Shown piece by piece: positions 11,759 to 22,429 of a DNA stretch of 64,000 bases; the stretch's first letter is position 1; each line of letters opens with the position of its first letter. Position numbers and translations under genes: made by a program. The notes under the pieces were generated by a model that made no database searches, had not been told where the DNA came from, and saw only the letters and a list, made by a program, of their open reading frames with translations. Origin of the DNA: Limnoperna fortunei (taxonomy: Eukaryota; Mollusca; Bivalvia; Mytilida; Modiolidae); NCBI GenBank assembly GCA_944474755.1, contig OX104114.1, forward strand, positions 82,446,623 through 82,510,622, read 5' to 3'.

Positions 11759-14700
11759 GTAACTTGTGTTGATACTATAAATGTTTTGTGTTTCATATTA
11801 CATACGTCGGTCTCACACGCTGATTGAAGTACAGCGAACGTGAAGACAAATAACAAGTTAGCTTACTAATTGGACAGCGAAAAGCAATTAATAGAAAAAT
11901 TAAATAAATCAAATGTGAAACCAGACGTTCCGGAAGAATATGCGTTTCCTTTAAATTAATTAACGACACCGTCGTAGATATTGTATGAAATATTACTAAA
12001 CATTATGAATAATTTAAATTTAATTTATATCTTTCTTTGGTCTGTGGTTTGTTTTGGCAAGTATAGAAATGATAAGGGAAGAAATATTCATACAGATAGA
12101 AAAAACGAGAGGTGGGGATGGTGGAAGGTGGGTTTGGTCACGATTCACGGACAATTTAAACAATACATGTTGCTATTGTTTACCCTTATCAAAAATTCAC
12201 TGTAAATAAGAGCATAATTACGGGTAACAGAAAATAAAAACAACACATGGACCACGAACAAACCTCTCTCCATCATGAATGTTTTTTTAACTTTCCTCTA
12301 TATTGCGCGTTACGCGCTTTTTGACTAGTAAACTTATGGTATATTTAAATAGAAAAACAAGTTTTAATCACATTATCTGTTTCCCATAGTAAAATAGCAT
12401 CTATTTCTTGTACGTCATACACTATAAGTTATTTACGTTCATATCCGTAGATATGGAGATTTTAACACCTGAAGTGCCCCAAGTATGCCCTGAGGCGAAG
12501 CCGAAGGGTGTACAGGGGTGCAGAAGGTGTTCAAATCTCCATATCTACGGATATGAACGTGTATAACGAATTTATCCCCGGTATTAGTTTGAAATAATGC
12601 ATTTTTGGGTACTTTGGCAACGCAATTGCGGACGTTAAAGTGACGTTTTCATCATTATCAAAGGAAGTTTGATTGAAATTTGATGAGTCTTTTTTACAAG
12701 GTGTAGGGTACTACGTTTGGTAGAACCCTACAGTTCCTGAAAAAGAACAGTTTTTTGTTAGGGTCAAACAGATGTTTAAGAAATAAATTTTGGCGCTGAA
12801 TGCCTTGCAGAGACGTCATAATAGTGTGACGTCGTTGTTTGTCAAACTGCGGTATCTTTTGTTTCTTTTTTTGTTAAAAATAAAGCACATTTGGACCTTT
12901 TGTTAAAGATTTGATCATCCTATATATGACACAAACCGATTACCATTTATAATATAAACGCATCTTAAGTACTTTTGTGCAACTAACGCTTAGCAACACC
13001 CGGGTATATGACTTAGCAACGAGCCGGGTATATTGGTTTTGTAAAGACGTGTAACTGACCAATCAAATTCCAGGAATAATACCGATAAGGGGATAAAATT
13101 TAATACCATGGTACTACGGTCGACTGAATGGAATGTTGAAATGAATCAGGGATAAAAATCCCTTGCCGATCTATTTCATAACGTAGTACCGGCCATTTTA
13201 AAAACACATAATGAAGTAATTGATTCAGGCATAAATAACTTTGCACCACAGACGCCGGTTTAGCATTAAAATAATATGAAGTACAAAAACGTTGTTTTGG
13301 ATTAACACTCTTTACAAATGTCGACCGGGCGTGCAAAATAAATTGAGTGTTTTGTTTCCTGTAAAAGTTGACTTTTAAGTACAAATTTAATATACCATGT
13401 TTTTCTAGTATATAATATACATGCACATATTGAATATCTAATACAGCAAAAATCTATAAGAATTAAAGTGACTTTAAATTAAGTTACATCTAAGAAGCCA
13501 ATATTTCATGTTCCCTTGAAACATTTTTTGATATTTGTAGGTGAAGTTTTACATCCTAGACAATCCAACCAGGTAATGAAACAATAACGGGAAATGAGGT
13601 ATTTTGAAATAATTCTACTTTCTTTCAAATCTGTATATATATAGCATCAGGTGAAAATTGTCAATGTTCTTCTTCGGCGAGGCTCGATTACCGAGAAGCC
13701 TATGTCACAGGCACTTGGGGGTCAGGATAATTTTTTGATGGAATAAAATGCCAATAAATGAGTTTTCAGTGTGTATTCATTCGTTTGGTAATTAGTCTGA
13801 AATGTCTCATTGCGATTGCGAAATATTGCCCATAGAAAAAAATTAACTTCTCTTTGTTATATAATTAATAAAAATTTAGTATTTTTCCGGGGGCAATATT
13901 TCGCAATAAGACATGTAAGACCTGTTACCAAACGAGTTACCAAATGCGTTTAAATAAACGTAGATTGATAATATAGCGGAAATAATTAAACACAAATGTA
14001 TAACAAATTTGAAGTGAAAAACCAACCTAATTAGAAATATAAAATAATCGAATAATAATACATTACAATGCACTAGCTAGTGAAAATGGTACAGTTAATA
14101 TTAATACATTTGCATTCAAACATATACCCAAATTGAATGACTAAATGTTTGCCTAACAACAGTCGAGAAGTAAAAGCTAAATCAAGACGAGGCTAACGAT
14201 ACATCAACTGTGGAAATGTGATGAACCAATGGTAATGACGACTACTGAGAATTGGGTCAGAGTCTTATACATGTAGTTTAATAATTAAACTAGTGTCCCA
14301 AGATATGTATATACCCATAGCTCATACTTAATGTAATGGCACGTTTTAGCATCTTTTTGTTTGTTTGTTTGCCTTCGGCAATTTTTCAGCTATATCATGG
14401 CGTCCAGAGTTTATTGGAGTACCCGGAGAAAACTCCCTATATTAGGTAGAAACAAGAAAAGATATGGTTGTAACCATATCGGGGAAACTCAATTAAAGTA
14501 ATTGGAGGATTAAAACAAGAAGTCAGTTTGTATTGTTATATCTGATAAATGTCCTATAATGAAAATAGAAATTGTGTAATTAATACTATAACCAACAATA
14601 ACAGTAAAGAATAAAAAGCTTCGCCGGGCGCAGCATGATACGACCGCAACATGTTGAACCTTAGTCCGAGAATCCTCTGCCGTCTATCGCTTTTATTAGT

Positions 14701-17700
14701 ATTTTTTTTGCGTCCCACGCAAAAAAAATAAATAAAATAAAAGCGTTGGACGGCAGAGGATTCTCGGACTAGTTGAACCTGTACGTTTGAGGCCCAATAT
14801 GGAAAGTCAATTGCTTTTGACATATGCAGCCTTATAGTGGACTTAGTTAACATTTTTGGACATTTGAATTATTTAAAGTAAAAGAAAGATACAGGAAATT
14901 GAGACCTGTATTAAAAAAATGTAATTAAATAATTTATTTCTATATGATGCGACAACAACAAAATAACTGGAAAATTAAAAAGTGCATAAAACCAATAATA
15001 AGACAATGCTAAAGTAGAAACGTTTTCATCATTTAAATGTTCGACAGGAATTACAGATTCGTAATACTTCCCTCATCAAGTCGGTGTGCAATCTTTGTCC
15101 CAAATTATTAACATTCATGACATTTGTACCGTTTGTTAAATCTGCAATCCCAATTGAGCTAAAGGACTGGTTATCGTTTGTTTTAAAAATATTCGAAATT
15201 CTTAAAACATTGATTTATGTGTTATTTTTATTTTGCAAAGATGTACATGTGAAAATCTTGTTTACTGTTATTCATCATGATGATCAGCTGCAGCAGCACA
15301 GGCAGCCATGGAATATTAACGGTTTACATCACGAAAATTGTTTAATACACCATTAAACAGTAGCAAGAAATTTATTATTGTTGGACATATTTACAATGCG
15401 TTAATTATATAATTAAATTCAGATGAGAGCAGATTTAATGTGCATTTATGATAATAGTACGAAATATTTATTTGTTCAACACATTTACAATAAATGGTTA
15501 TGACACATAATCACGTGCACATAATGTAATGAATACAACAATATGATCATTCACCTAGCCAGCTTGATCGCGTAAGAATATATGAACAGAATTATATTTT
15601 AATTCAAATGCAAATAACAAAAGAATTACATTTCGAAATACAAAACATACTGTTTTTCACCTGAAAAATAATCAAAACAATATTACAGATAGAAAGTACT
15701 TACTTCGGTAAATGCAAACATTGAACTATACTATCGCGCAAAAGCTCAGTAGACCGTACCTGAAATTAGTTATAACGCCACGTGTGATAGAATGCAATGA
15801 TTTGAGTTATGAAAACTGTCAATCCTTGTTAATTCAGAATTAAGTCGCATACACCCTGCCAGCAATGAGGCTCATGGCGTCCAGATTTTATTGGAGTACC
15901 CGGAGAAAATCCCCAATATTACGTAGGAAAACTCAATCCTTGTCAATTAAGATTTGAGATACACCCTGCCTGCAGTGAAGCTCAAACCCGCAACCTCGGC
16001 ATGTTGACAGGCACGTGATTAATAGTAGATGGCTAACTACTTTAACCATTTAGTTACAGAGGTCCCTCTTTTGGTTCGTGTCATGGTTACCTCTTAAAGT
16101 ATAAATTCATCAGATAGAAAATACAATTTTATTGCAGATTTCAAAGAATACACGATTAGAAGTATTCCGAGAACGGCGTAAAGTACTATTAGAAACATGC
16201 AGAAAGAACGGAAGTGCTTATGTTGGTTTGAGTCCAGTTGACAGTGTCAGAAACCATTTCGTTGTGGACAGAAATCACAAATTTGTGTACTGTGCAATGG
16301 AAAAGATCGGCTCAACGTTCTGGAGAAGATTATTTCAGGTGGTAATGTAATAAATCCTGGTCTTTAAGTTAAAATAAAACCACTCATTTTATGTTAAATG
16401 TTTGTGATGAATTTATAATAAAGCACGATTTTTAACGCTACATTGCGTTCCGATTCCAGGAATCACATGATCAACTTTTCATATATTTACAGTTTTTTTT
16501 TAAGTAATATGATGCATATTACGGTGAGTACACACAATAGTAGTAAGCTTTTTAGTTTGTTACCACCATCTTATTTGAATTGAGCCAAGTCAAAATGCAA
16601 GTTGCTGTCGTAGATTCCTTTCTCCAATCTATAACTATAATTTGTTATAACGAATTCTAGAATGCGTGATCACGGATTTTAATTAGGTATAAATAACTTG
16701 ACTTTGATCACAGTCAAAACATGATTGCGTTCGGTAGAACTAGATCCACTAACATTCTAGCTGTGCTAAAACCCGCGAAAGAAAGTAATTATTATAGAAT
16801 AAATTTAATTTCAAATTAATTGAAATTCGTTATAAGGAATCATAGAATCCGCTATAACGAATTAAAAATTAGTGATCACGAATACCAAAATTCGTCATAA
16901 CGAATTTCAATCCATGATCACGTATTCTTAAATTCGTTATAACGAATTAAAATCCGCGATCTCGATTAAAAAAAAATCGTCATAACGAAACTAAGTTTGC
17001 GATCACATATTCATGAATTCGTTATAACGAATTATTATTCGTGGTCACGAATTACAAACATATTTTTGGAGGTCCCAAAGAAGCTCCCGTACAAACTGGT
17101 TGTTCTTCTACTTTAACTTATTAATCTGAACCGTTCAGTACAAATAGGTGATTTATTGAATAGTTGCTTAAAGGTTATCGAGCATTTAGAAATAACGATA
17201 AATTGATTGTTAAAATAGGATTAAGGATTTTTGTTAGAGCTTACCCTCGAAAGGGTTGATTTTTTAAACCAATAATTAATTAATCTTGCAATTAGCAACA
17301 ATTTTTAGTTCCAAAATTTCTAACGCAATACATACCAGTTACCGCTCCTATCAAGCATACATAGTCCTTTTATGATTATCTATCAAATAAGAAACATCCA
17401 TACAATTTAAAACTCAGCTAGAAATGCTCTTATGCTCTTGTTTTAGTTGTTTAAGTGTAAACTGTAAGCTGTTTAAATTGTTACAGTATAAAAAACAATA
17501 TTGGTAAAACATGAGACAATGCTGACAATGTACGAATTTTGTATATTTATACTGTAATGATATCATCGTGTCAACCACACGAAGATTTTGGAGACATATG
17601 GTTTTTGTCTGGTATTTTATTTTTATTCTTCTTTCTTCTTTTTTTCTTTCCGTTCAACCTTGCCTTGTTTCTCCGAGATGCAATGTCCAATCAATATGAA

Positions 17701-19846
17701 ACTTTTGGAACATGTTAGGGGTGACCTGAAGATTTGCAATCAATTTTTGGAATTTAAAAATGGCTGCCGTTTCCATGGAAGCAGGGGTCATTATGTATGA
17801 CATTGCATTTTCTTGTTAAAAATTTGTATTTTGGGGTTTTGAACATGTTAAATATTTGAGTGGGGGTTCGTTTGGGAGACATTTGTGTTGGCATCTCAAC
17901 ACAATACGTCGTTTTCAAGATAGGTAGTTAGATGTATCATATCACGTGATTAATGGTATCACGTTATTTTATTTAGGGCACTTTCCTCAATGTACCGTCT
18001 ATAAACATAGTGTGAACGTCATAAAACGGAAAAAACCTGACCTCTTTCCATAATTTTTATGTTTAGTGCTGGCTTTGCACTCCGGCACAACACAGCACAT
18101 GATTGGTTTTGCATCGTCTTTCTTATTCCGTCCCATTTTGTATCAAGCGTTGCCGTTTTAAACTAAAAGTGCCCTAAATTTTTTATGACGTCACGTGATC
18201 AGTATTACAATTTCCACCTCCTTTAACGAGAGCGATTATATCTTGAAAACGACGTATTATTACTACATGTAATTTTCATTTTCCTTCTGTATATAGTATA
18301 CGTATGTTCTGCAGCTTTATAGGTCTTCTAGACATAAAACCTTAAGTAATTGCCGATATATAAAGCAAGGTTTTATGTTACAAGCAGTTGGATTGAATTT
18401 GTTTGTTTGTTTGTTTGAATGGTGTTTAACGCCACTTCAACAATTTATCAGCTATGACATGGTGTCCAGTTTTTATTGGGGAGGAAGCCGTAGTACCCGA
18501 GAGAAAAACCCGACCTTCGGTAGGAAAACTGTCAATCCTTGTCAATTAAGATTAGAGTCGAGTACACCATGCCAGAATTGAGACTCGAACCCGCAACCTC
18601 AGTGTTGACAGACCATGTGATCAGAGGTAGACGATCTACCTTAACCACTCGGCCACCGGACTGAACTTAAACAAACATTTTCTGAATGCTTAGGAACTAT
18701 TTGTAACCATTAACGGAACACATAAGATTGTTCTAAAAATTTTGGCACAATTGCGTGTTATTGTGATATTGTTTTTCACAAACTCTATTTTTACCCGTTT
18801 TTTAGTGTTTAATGATAGTTATGTACTTGTACCGCTTTCACAGTTCAGCTACATGCTAAAAATTAGATTCCCTGAGGTAAAGAAATAAGAGAAATGTTCA
18901 TTGTTTTATTATGTTATAATGACATATTCTATACTTGCAGATCATTGTTGGGTCATCAAATGCTACGAGTCCATTCGACATTCCTCCGGTTAACGCTCTT
19001 AAAGGCAATGTTGAAACATTCAAAAATCTACGATTTGACGATATTCATTCTCTACTAGAATCTTCAAAAACGTTTATAATCGTTAGAGACCCGTATGCAC
19101 GCTTATATTCTGGATATATGGATAAATTGTTTTCAGCCAATATAGCATTTTGGGATGAGATCGGAAAATTTTCTATCGGGAAATTTAGGCCTCATCCGTC
19201 AAAGAAAAGTATGGACTGCGGACACGACTTGACATTTCCCGAATTTATTAAGTATTTCATATATTCTGAAATAGCTAATACACATAGAGATGGACATTTT
19301 GTACCTATGTACGACCATTGTAGGCCATGTCATATAAAATACGATATAATTGCTAAAATGGAGTCCATGTCCGATGACACGTTAGGCGTTTTGAAGATGT
19401 TAAACATGTCTGATCTACACAACACTCTTGCTAAACAGTTCACTGAAGATACTCGTGAAGATTCATTTGTAGACCAAACCAATATTCTTTTTGCATCCTT
19501 TAAAAGTACTAGAGATTGTTTAAGTGTTTATGAAAATCAAAAGAGAATGTGGATGAAGTTTAAATCAAGAGGATTAATAAGTAAATATGCAGTTTTCCCA
19601 TTTAGTTCAGATGAAAGTGAGACTTTAACGATACATAAATATATAAAAGCATTGAAACAGTCAGTAAAAGAAACAACAGACAAGAAAATTTCTAAACAAT
19701 ATCGGTATGAATATTTATCAGAAGCCTATTCTAAACTTACAAAAGAAGACCTAAAAGCATTGCATCAGATATTAAAAAAAGACTGCTATATCTTTGGTTA
19801 TGATTGCGACAAATATCCTTGGATTGAAAGTGCTTTTCGTCAATAA
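11629..19846 (+). CDS. Carbohydrate sulfotransferase (Sulfotransfer_2/CHST-like), gene 1
   Basis: Golgi-type PAPS-dependent sulfotransferase, predicted 422 aa. Coding exons are 11629-11758, 13541-13572, 16138-16338 and 18941-19846, all with GT-AG borders and frame kept throughout (43 codons +1 nt, a 32-nt micro-exon, 67 codons, 301 codons plus stop). Residues 1-13 are a short basic cytoplasmic end and about 14-36 a signal-anchor helix (type II membrane protein). The 5'-phosphosulfate-binding region is YCAMEKIGSTFWRRL, with Lys near residue 110. The 3'-phosphate-binding region is IIVRDPYARLYSGY, with Arg near 170 and the conserved Ser at 178. Several Cys (CGHDLTF, HCRPCH, DCYIFGYDC) fit a lumenal disulphide-bonded domain. 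Family members transfer sulfate to GalNAc, chondroitin or dermatan; the acceptor here cannot be told. An in-frame TAA 12 nt upstream supports the start. A splice acceptor at 11550 implies a non-coding upstream exon that I could not find. Confidence 0.88.
12430..13085 (-). mobile_element. Reversed copy of the 1619-2757 element
   Basis: Lies in intron 1 of gene 1. It shares with the first copy the ATATCCGTAGATATGG inverted pair (12438 and 12536 region), the GTACTACGTTTGGTAGAACC block, the ACGTCATAATAGTGTGACGT block, and the end CCAGGAATAATACCG. It lacks the ~440-bp inner segment with the hairpin, and has only one of the two 29-bp end repeats. Confidence 0.85.
13541..13572 (+). CDS. Sulfotransferase gene 1, 32-nt micro-exon
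   Basis: Acceptor ATATTTGTAG and donor AG|GTAATG flank 32 nt. Joined to the one base carried over from the first exon it gives 11 codons (GEVLHPRQSNQ) and leads into the third exon in phase 0. The paralog has a 32-nt exon with the same borders (30651-30682). It encodes part of the stem between membrane anchor and catalytic domain. Confidence 0.85.
14357..14510 (-). mobile_element. SINE fragment in sulfotransferase 1 intron 2
   Basis: Reversed tail and body: GCAATTTTTCAGCTATATCA, GGCGTCCAG, TTATTGGAGTACCCGGAGAA, then a degraded end near CTCAATTAAAG. No tRNA head. Confidence 0.8.
14662..14771. mobile_element. 110-bp fold-back MITE with 9-bp target-site duplication
   Basis: Near-complete palindrome. 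Arms 14662-14697 and 14736-14771 (TAGTCCGAGAATCCTCTGCC... and its complement) differ at about three positions. An inner hairpin TTTTTTTGCG/CGCAAAAAAA fills the centre. GTTGAACCT occurs immediately outside both ends (14653-14661 and 14772-14780). A 9-bp duplication is typical of Mutator-like elements; that class assignment is inference. It lies in intron 2 of sulfotransferase gene 1. Confidence 0.93.
15820..16070 (-). mobile_element. SINE, reversed, with internal partial duplication
   Basis: Complete reversed copy: GGAGTACCCGGAGAAAATCC, TCCTTGTCAATTAAGATTTG, box B complement GCTCAAACCCGC, GTGATTAATAGTAGATGG, and head AGAGGTCCC at about 16068. The piece TCAATCCTTGT...ACACCCTGCC occurs twice (about 15827-15862 and 15936-15970), so the body is rearranged. 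It ends only about 70 bp before exon 3. Confidence 0.85.
16138..16338 (+). CDS. Sulfotransferase gene 1, exon 3 (5'-PSB motif)
   Basis: 201 nt between acceptor TTTATTGCAG and donor CAG|GTGGTA, 67 codons in phase 0 at both ends. Contains VYCAMEKIGSTFWRRLFQ, the sulfonate-donor binding loop. It is about 80% identical in DNA to 32645-32845. Confidence 0.95.
16637..17055. repeat. Array of alternating perfect palindromes in intron 3
   Basis: About six diverged ~42-bp units. Each pairs a palindrome of the AATTCGTTATAACGAATT type with a TGATCA-centred palindrome (CGTGATCACG type). Best copies are near 16637-16680, 16825-16880, 16889-16930, 16932-16972, 16973-17016 and 17017-17055. It has no counterpart in intron 3 of gene 2. 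Confidence 0.9.
18400..18662 (-). mobile_element. Full-length SINE in sulfotransferase 1 intron 3
   Basis: Reversed complete copy: tail GTTTAACGCCACTTCAACAA, TATTGGGGAGGAAGCCGTAG, GTCAATCCTTGTCAATTAAG, box B complement GACTCGAACCCGC, GACAGACCATGTGATCAGAG, box A complement CCACTCGGCCACCGG. Confidence 0.92.
18941..19846 (+). CDS. Sulfotransferase gene 1, terminal exon (3'-PB and catalytic core)
   Basis: 906 nt after acceptor TATACTTGCAG, 301 codons and TAA. Contains IIVRDPYARLYSGYMDKL, KCGHDLTF-type and YDHCRPCHIKYD cysteine motifs, and the end DCYIFGYDCDKYPWIES. It differs from the gene 2 exon at about 24 of 301 residues. Over 19321-19620 there are only about five base differences in 300. Confidence 0.96.
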   Translation: MIVGSSNATSPFDIPPVNALKGNVETFKNLRFDDIHSLLESSKTFIIVRDPYARLYSGYMDKLFSANIAFWDEIGKFSIGKFRPHPSKKSMDCGHDLTFPEFIKYFIYSEIANTHRDGHFVPMYDHCRPCHIKYDIIAKMESMSDDTLGVLKMLNMSDLHNTLAKQFTEDTREDSFVDQTNILFASFKSTRDCLSVYENQKRMWMKFKSRGLISKYAVFPFSSDESETLTIHKYIKALKQSVKETTDKKISKQYRYEYLSEAYSKLTKEDLKALHQILKKDCYIFGYDCDKYPWIESAFRQ

Positions 19847-19884
19847 AATTTAAATATAATTTGATTAAAGTAGTTAGTTTACTC

Positions 19885-20102
19885 TTATTAAGGTACCTTT
19901 CAACAAAAAGGATGCGGGTTTGAGTCTCACTGCGGGCATGGTGAACTCGACACCAATCTTAATTGACAAGAATTGCCAGTTTATCCCACCAAAGGTCCGG
20001 GTTTTTTCCGAGTACTGGGCTCCCTGTAAATAAAAACTGGGCACCATGATATAGCTAAACAAATTGCTGTAGGTGGCGTTGAAAACCATTCAAACAGACA
20101 AA
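19885..20102 (+). mobile_element. Old SINE in the 3' flank of sulfotransferase gene 1
   Basis: Begins about 40 nt after the stop codon: box B GCGGGTTTGAGTCTC, CTTAATTGACAAGAATTGCC, CATGATATAGCTAAACAAATTG, GGTGGCGTTGAAAACC. The same SINE sits at the same place after gene 2 (35310-35525) and is followed in both by GGTGTGATTTAAATGTAGGT, so it predates the duplication. AATAAA at 20029-20034 inside it is the nearest clear polyadenylation-signal match after the stop. Confidence 0.85.
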
Positions 20103-20454
20103 CAATATTCGCACCTGGTGTGATTTAAATGTAGGTAGGATCATACACAGCTGATTTTCTCCAAAATATTAAAAACAAATCGTTGATGGAGCAAAACAAA
20201 AAAAGGATATAAACAGAAATATATGTAGATAGTCTCAGCCGGTTTTGGGGTGTTTCAGAATTTTGTGATACAATCTCCACAAAATATTGGATAATTTGGT
20301 TTTTAAATATCTTTTAGTTTGAGCGCCACTGATAAAAGAAGGTAATAGCAAAATACCGAACACCGAGGAACCTGTCAAAAAATAAAATCCACAAATCCAC
20401 AAATCAAAGTCCGAGAATCCGGAAAACTCCAGAACCAACAATCAAAAATATAGT

Positions 20455-20710
20455 AACTACAGCAGTGGTTCTGACTTGGTACTGGCATTTCAAAAGAAAT
20501 GGTGGGTTAAACCAGGTTTTGTGGTATGCCAAAATCTCCCGCTTCCATTACTGTAGTATGTGAGTTGGTTAGTTGATTAAAATGGATGGGTACATTATAA
20601 TATACCACTAGACGGTAAAAGGTGCTTCCAACAATCATCGTAGCCCATTCACTGTACACTAAAATGAAAAATAGGAAAAATATACTCGTTGCAAGCTCAT
20701 CCATATATGG
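20455..20710 (-). repeat. Retroelement-tail-like fragment
   Basis: The minus strand reads GGCATACCACAAAACC...CCAGTACCAAGTCAG; the same words occur on the plus strand at 30470-30570 in intron 1 of gene 2. Lies downstream, in the same orientation, of the Penelope-like RT fragment at 20811-21690, of which it may be a 3' part. Confidence 0.5.
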
Positions 20711-20810
20711 TCAATTAAGAAATATATACAGCGTTTGCAGGAGAAACTGGAATATTGCTTCATAAGTGAGTTAAATTTATAATTTTGAAATTACAATCGT
20801 CTCGTTTGTT

Positions 20811-21690
20811 CTAAATTATTGTGGTAAGATGACCTTTGGTGTCATATTCGAGGTGCAAGTCTAAAAATGATGTAGATAAAGCTGTTTCTGTTGTTTCTTT
20901 AATTTCCACTTCTGAAGGATATATTAATGGATGCCACTCAGCAAATTGAGGGTTTTTAATTAGAAGGACATCATCAATATATCTATATGTAAAATTAAAG
21001 GACCTAACTTCTGCTATCTTCTTGTCGTTAATAAGACCTCGAAGAAATTTTGTTTCATAAAAAGACATGAACAAATCGACAAGGTGTGGTGAACAGTTTG
21101 TACTCATTAGAATTCCGATTGTCTGTTGATAAAACGAATCATCCAAAACTTACACACATGTTGTCAATCAGAGAATCTAGCATCCAATTAACCTGCTCTA
21201 TTTAGAATAAGATTTTTGGCGTGCTAACATATTTTCCTTCAAAATATATATAAAAAAAATAACGAATTGTCGTAACCTAAAACCACATATTTGTAGCCAT
21301 ATGTGAAATCAAAGGCTTTATGTATGATTTCCTTCAGACAGGATTTTAGTTTTTTTGCGACAAGGTGGTATAAAGAGTCGAAAAATCAAAGGTTCTAACA
21401 GATGAAATTTTAAATATCGATCTTGATTTAAAATTTTCCAAAAACCCTTTTGAAATTTTTAGAATCCAAATATGATGAACATTACTTCGCCAATAGTAAG
21501 TTTCTGTCCTTTTTTTTCACTGCAGACAGTATCTTAGTCAGTTTTTTTGACAACTCTTTGGTAGAGCACGTAGATGAGCCGGCTATGTATCTTTCCTTGT
21601 ATGGAAAGATCTTGATGAATTTTGGTTTGATAACACGTGCGTCTGGTGAAGTAAACTTTATAACCTTGCTATCATTGATGACATTTTAAA
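20811..21690 (-). pseudogene. Penelope-like retroelement RT fragment
   Basis: The minus strand gives, in order, KVIKFTSPDARVIKPKF, STCSTKELSKKLTKIL, FDFSTLYTTLSQKKLKS, KYVVLGYD, QQTIGILMSTNCSPHLVDL, FTYRYIDDVLLIK (catalytic YIDD) and IYPSEVEIKETTE with FLDLHLEYD. The blocks are split by frameshifts and a stop. The order matches Penelope-like RTs common in invertebrates. It breaks off after TTII at 20811. Confidence 0.85.
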
Positions 21691-21699
21691 GGAAATCTA

Positions 21700-22045
21700 A
21701 ATAGTATTAGTTTTTGTACGTTTTGTTATATTACTATACAATACATTCGATTTGGTTGTTTATATCTGTTTCCTTGCTATTTGTATTAGGTTAAGCGTGG
21801 CGCATAAACGACATCCTAATAAGACGTAAGTTAGTGTTTTGTGGCCTTCTGGCAGGTAACTTTTTATTTCTTTATGATATTTATATAATCATGGTTTCCT
21901 TAGGAACATTTGAAACTGAATTGTTGAAAATTCGTATTTCTCCAGTAACTTTAACCACGTAATGATCAAGATGTCAAATTCTTCCGTAAATAGCCGATTT
22001 CTGGTACAGATGACCCATTACAGATGAGCTCACGCGCACACATCT
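21700..22045. other. Spacer, nothing recognised
   Basis: AT-rich, with no exon or repeat that I can support. Confidence 0.4.
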
Positions 22046-22048
22046 GTA

Positions 22049-22163
22049 CTTGCTGCGACATCCAATCAAAACGCCAGAAACAAGAACGTTGTTATGGAAG
22101 CATAACAACGTTCTTCTATGACGTTCATTATTTCCGGCGTTCTGATTGGACGTCAGAGACAAT
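22049..22163. repeat. Fold-back element with nested hairpin
   Basis: Outer arms TCCAATCAAAACGCCAGAAA (from 22061) and complement TTTCCGGCGTTCTGATTGGA pair with two mismatches. An inner perfect 15-bp hairpin (22082-22096 with 22101-22115, loop GAAG) forms the tip. No target-site duplication is evident. Confidence 0.85.
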
Positions 22164-22212
22164 GGAGTCTAAAACAATAGAGAGTCTATAGGTTATAGCG
22201 ATGTGAAAATTG

Positions 22213-22422
22213 TTGGTTTACGGAAGAAATAGGTACTTTCATACGTTTTAGGGAAATTCCGCGTGAACTTTCACTCGTGATAGAAATTTTTATGTCTTTT
22301 TGCTCGTTGCGCTGCGCTCCACTCGCGAAAAGACATATAATTTCTATCACTCGTGAAAGATCAACCGGTCTTTCCCAAAAACGTATGAAAGAACCTATTA
22401 ATCTATGTCTATTTACCAACCA
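22213..22422. mobile_element. 210-bp fold-back MITE
   Basis: Arms about 22213-22298 and 22322-22422 are inverted copies (TACTTTCATACGTTTT, CACTCGTGATAGAAAT and complements). The loop holds the GC-rich word GTTGCGCTGCGCTCC. AAAATTG flanks both ends (22206-22212 and 22423-22429), a likely 7- or 8-bp target duplication. Confidence 0.85.
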
Positions 22423-22429
22423 AAAATTG

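Noticed and set aside
13100..13426. 108-codon minus-strand frame
   Set aside because: In intron 1 of sulfotransferase gene 1 with no domain and no paralog in intron 1 of gene 2.
21450..21689. 79-codon plus-strand frame
   Set aside because: Antisense of the Penelope-like RT fragment, whose minus-strand reading shows family blocks.
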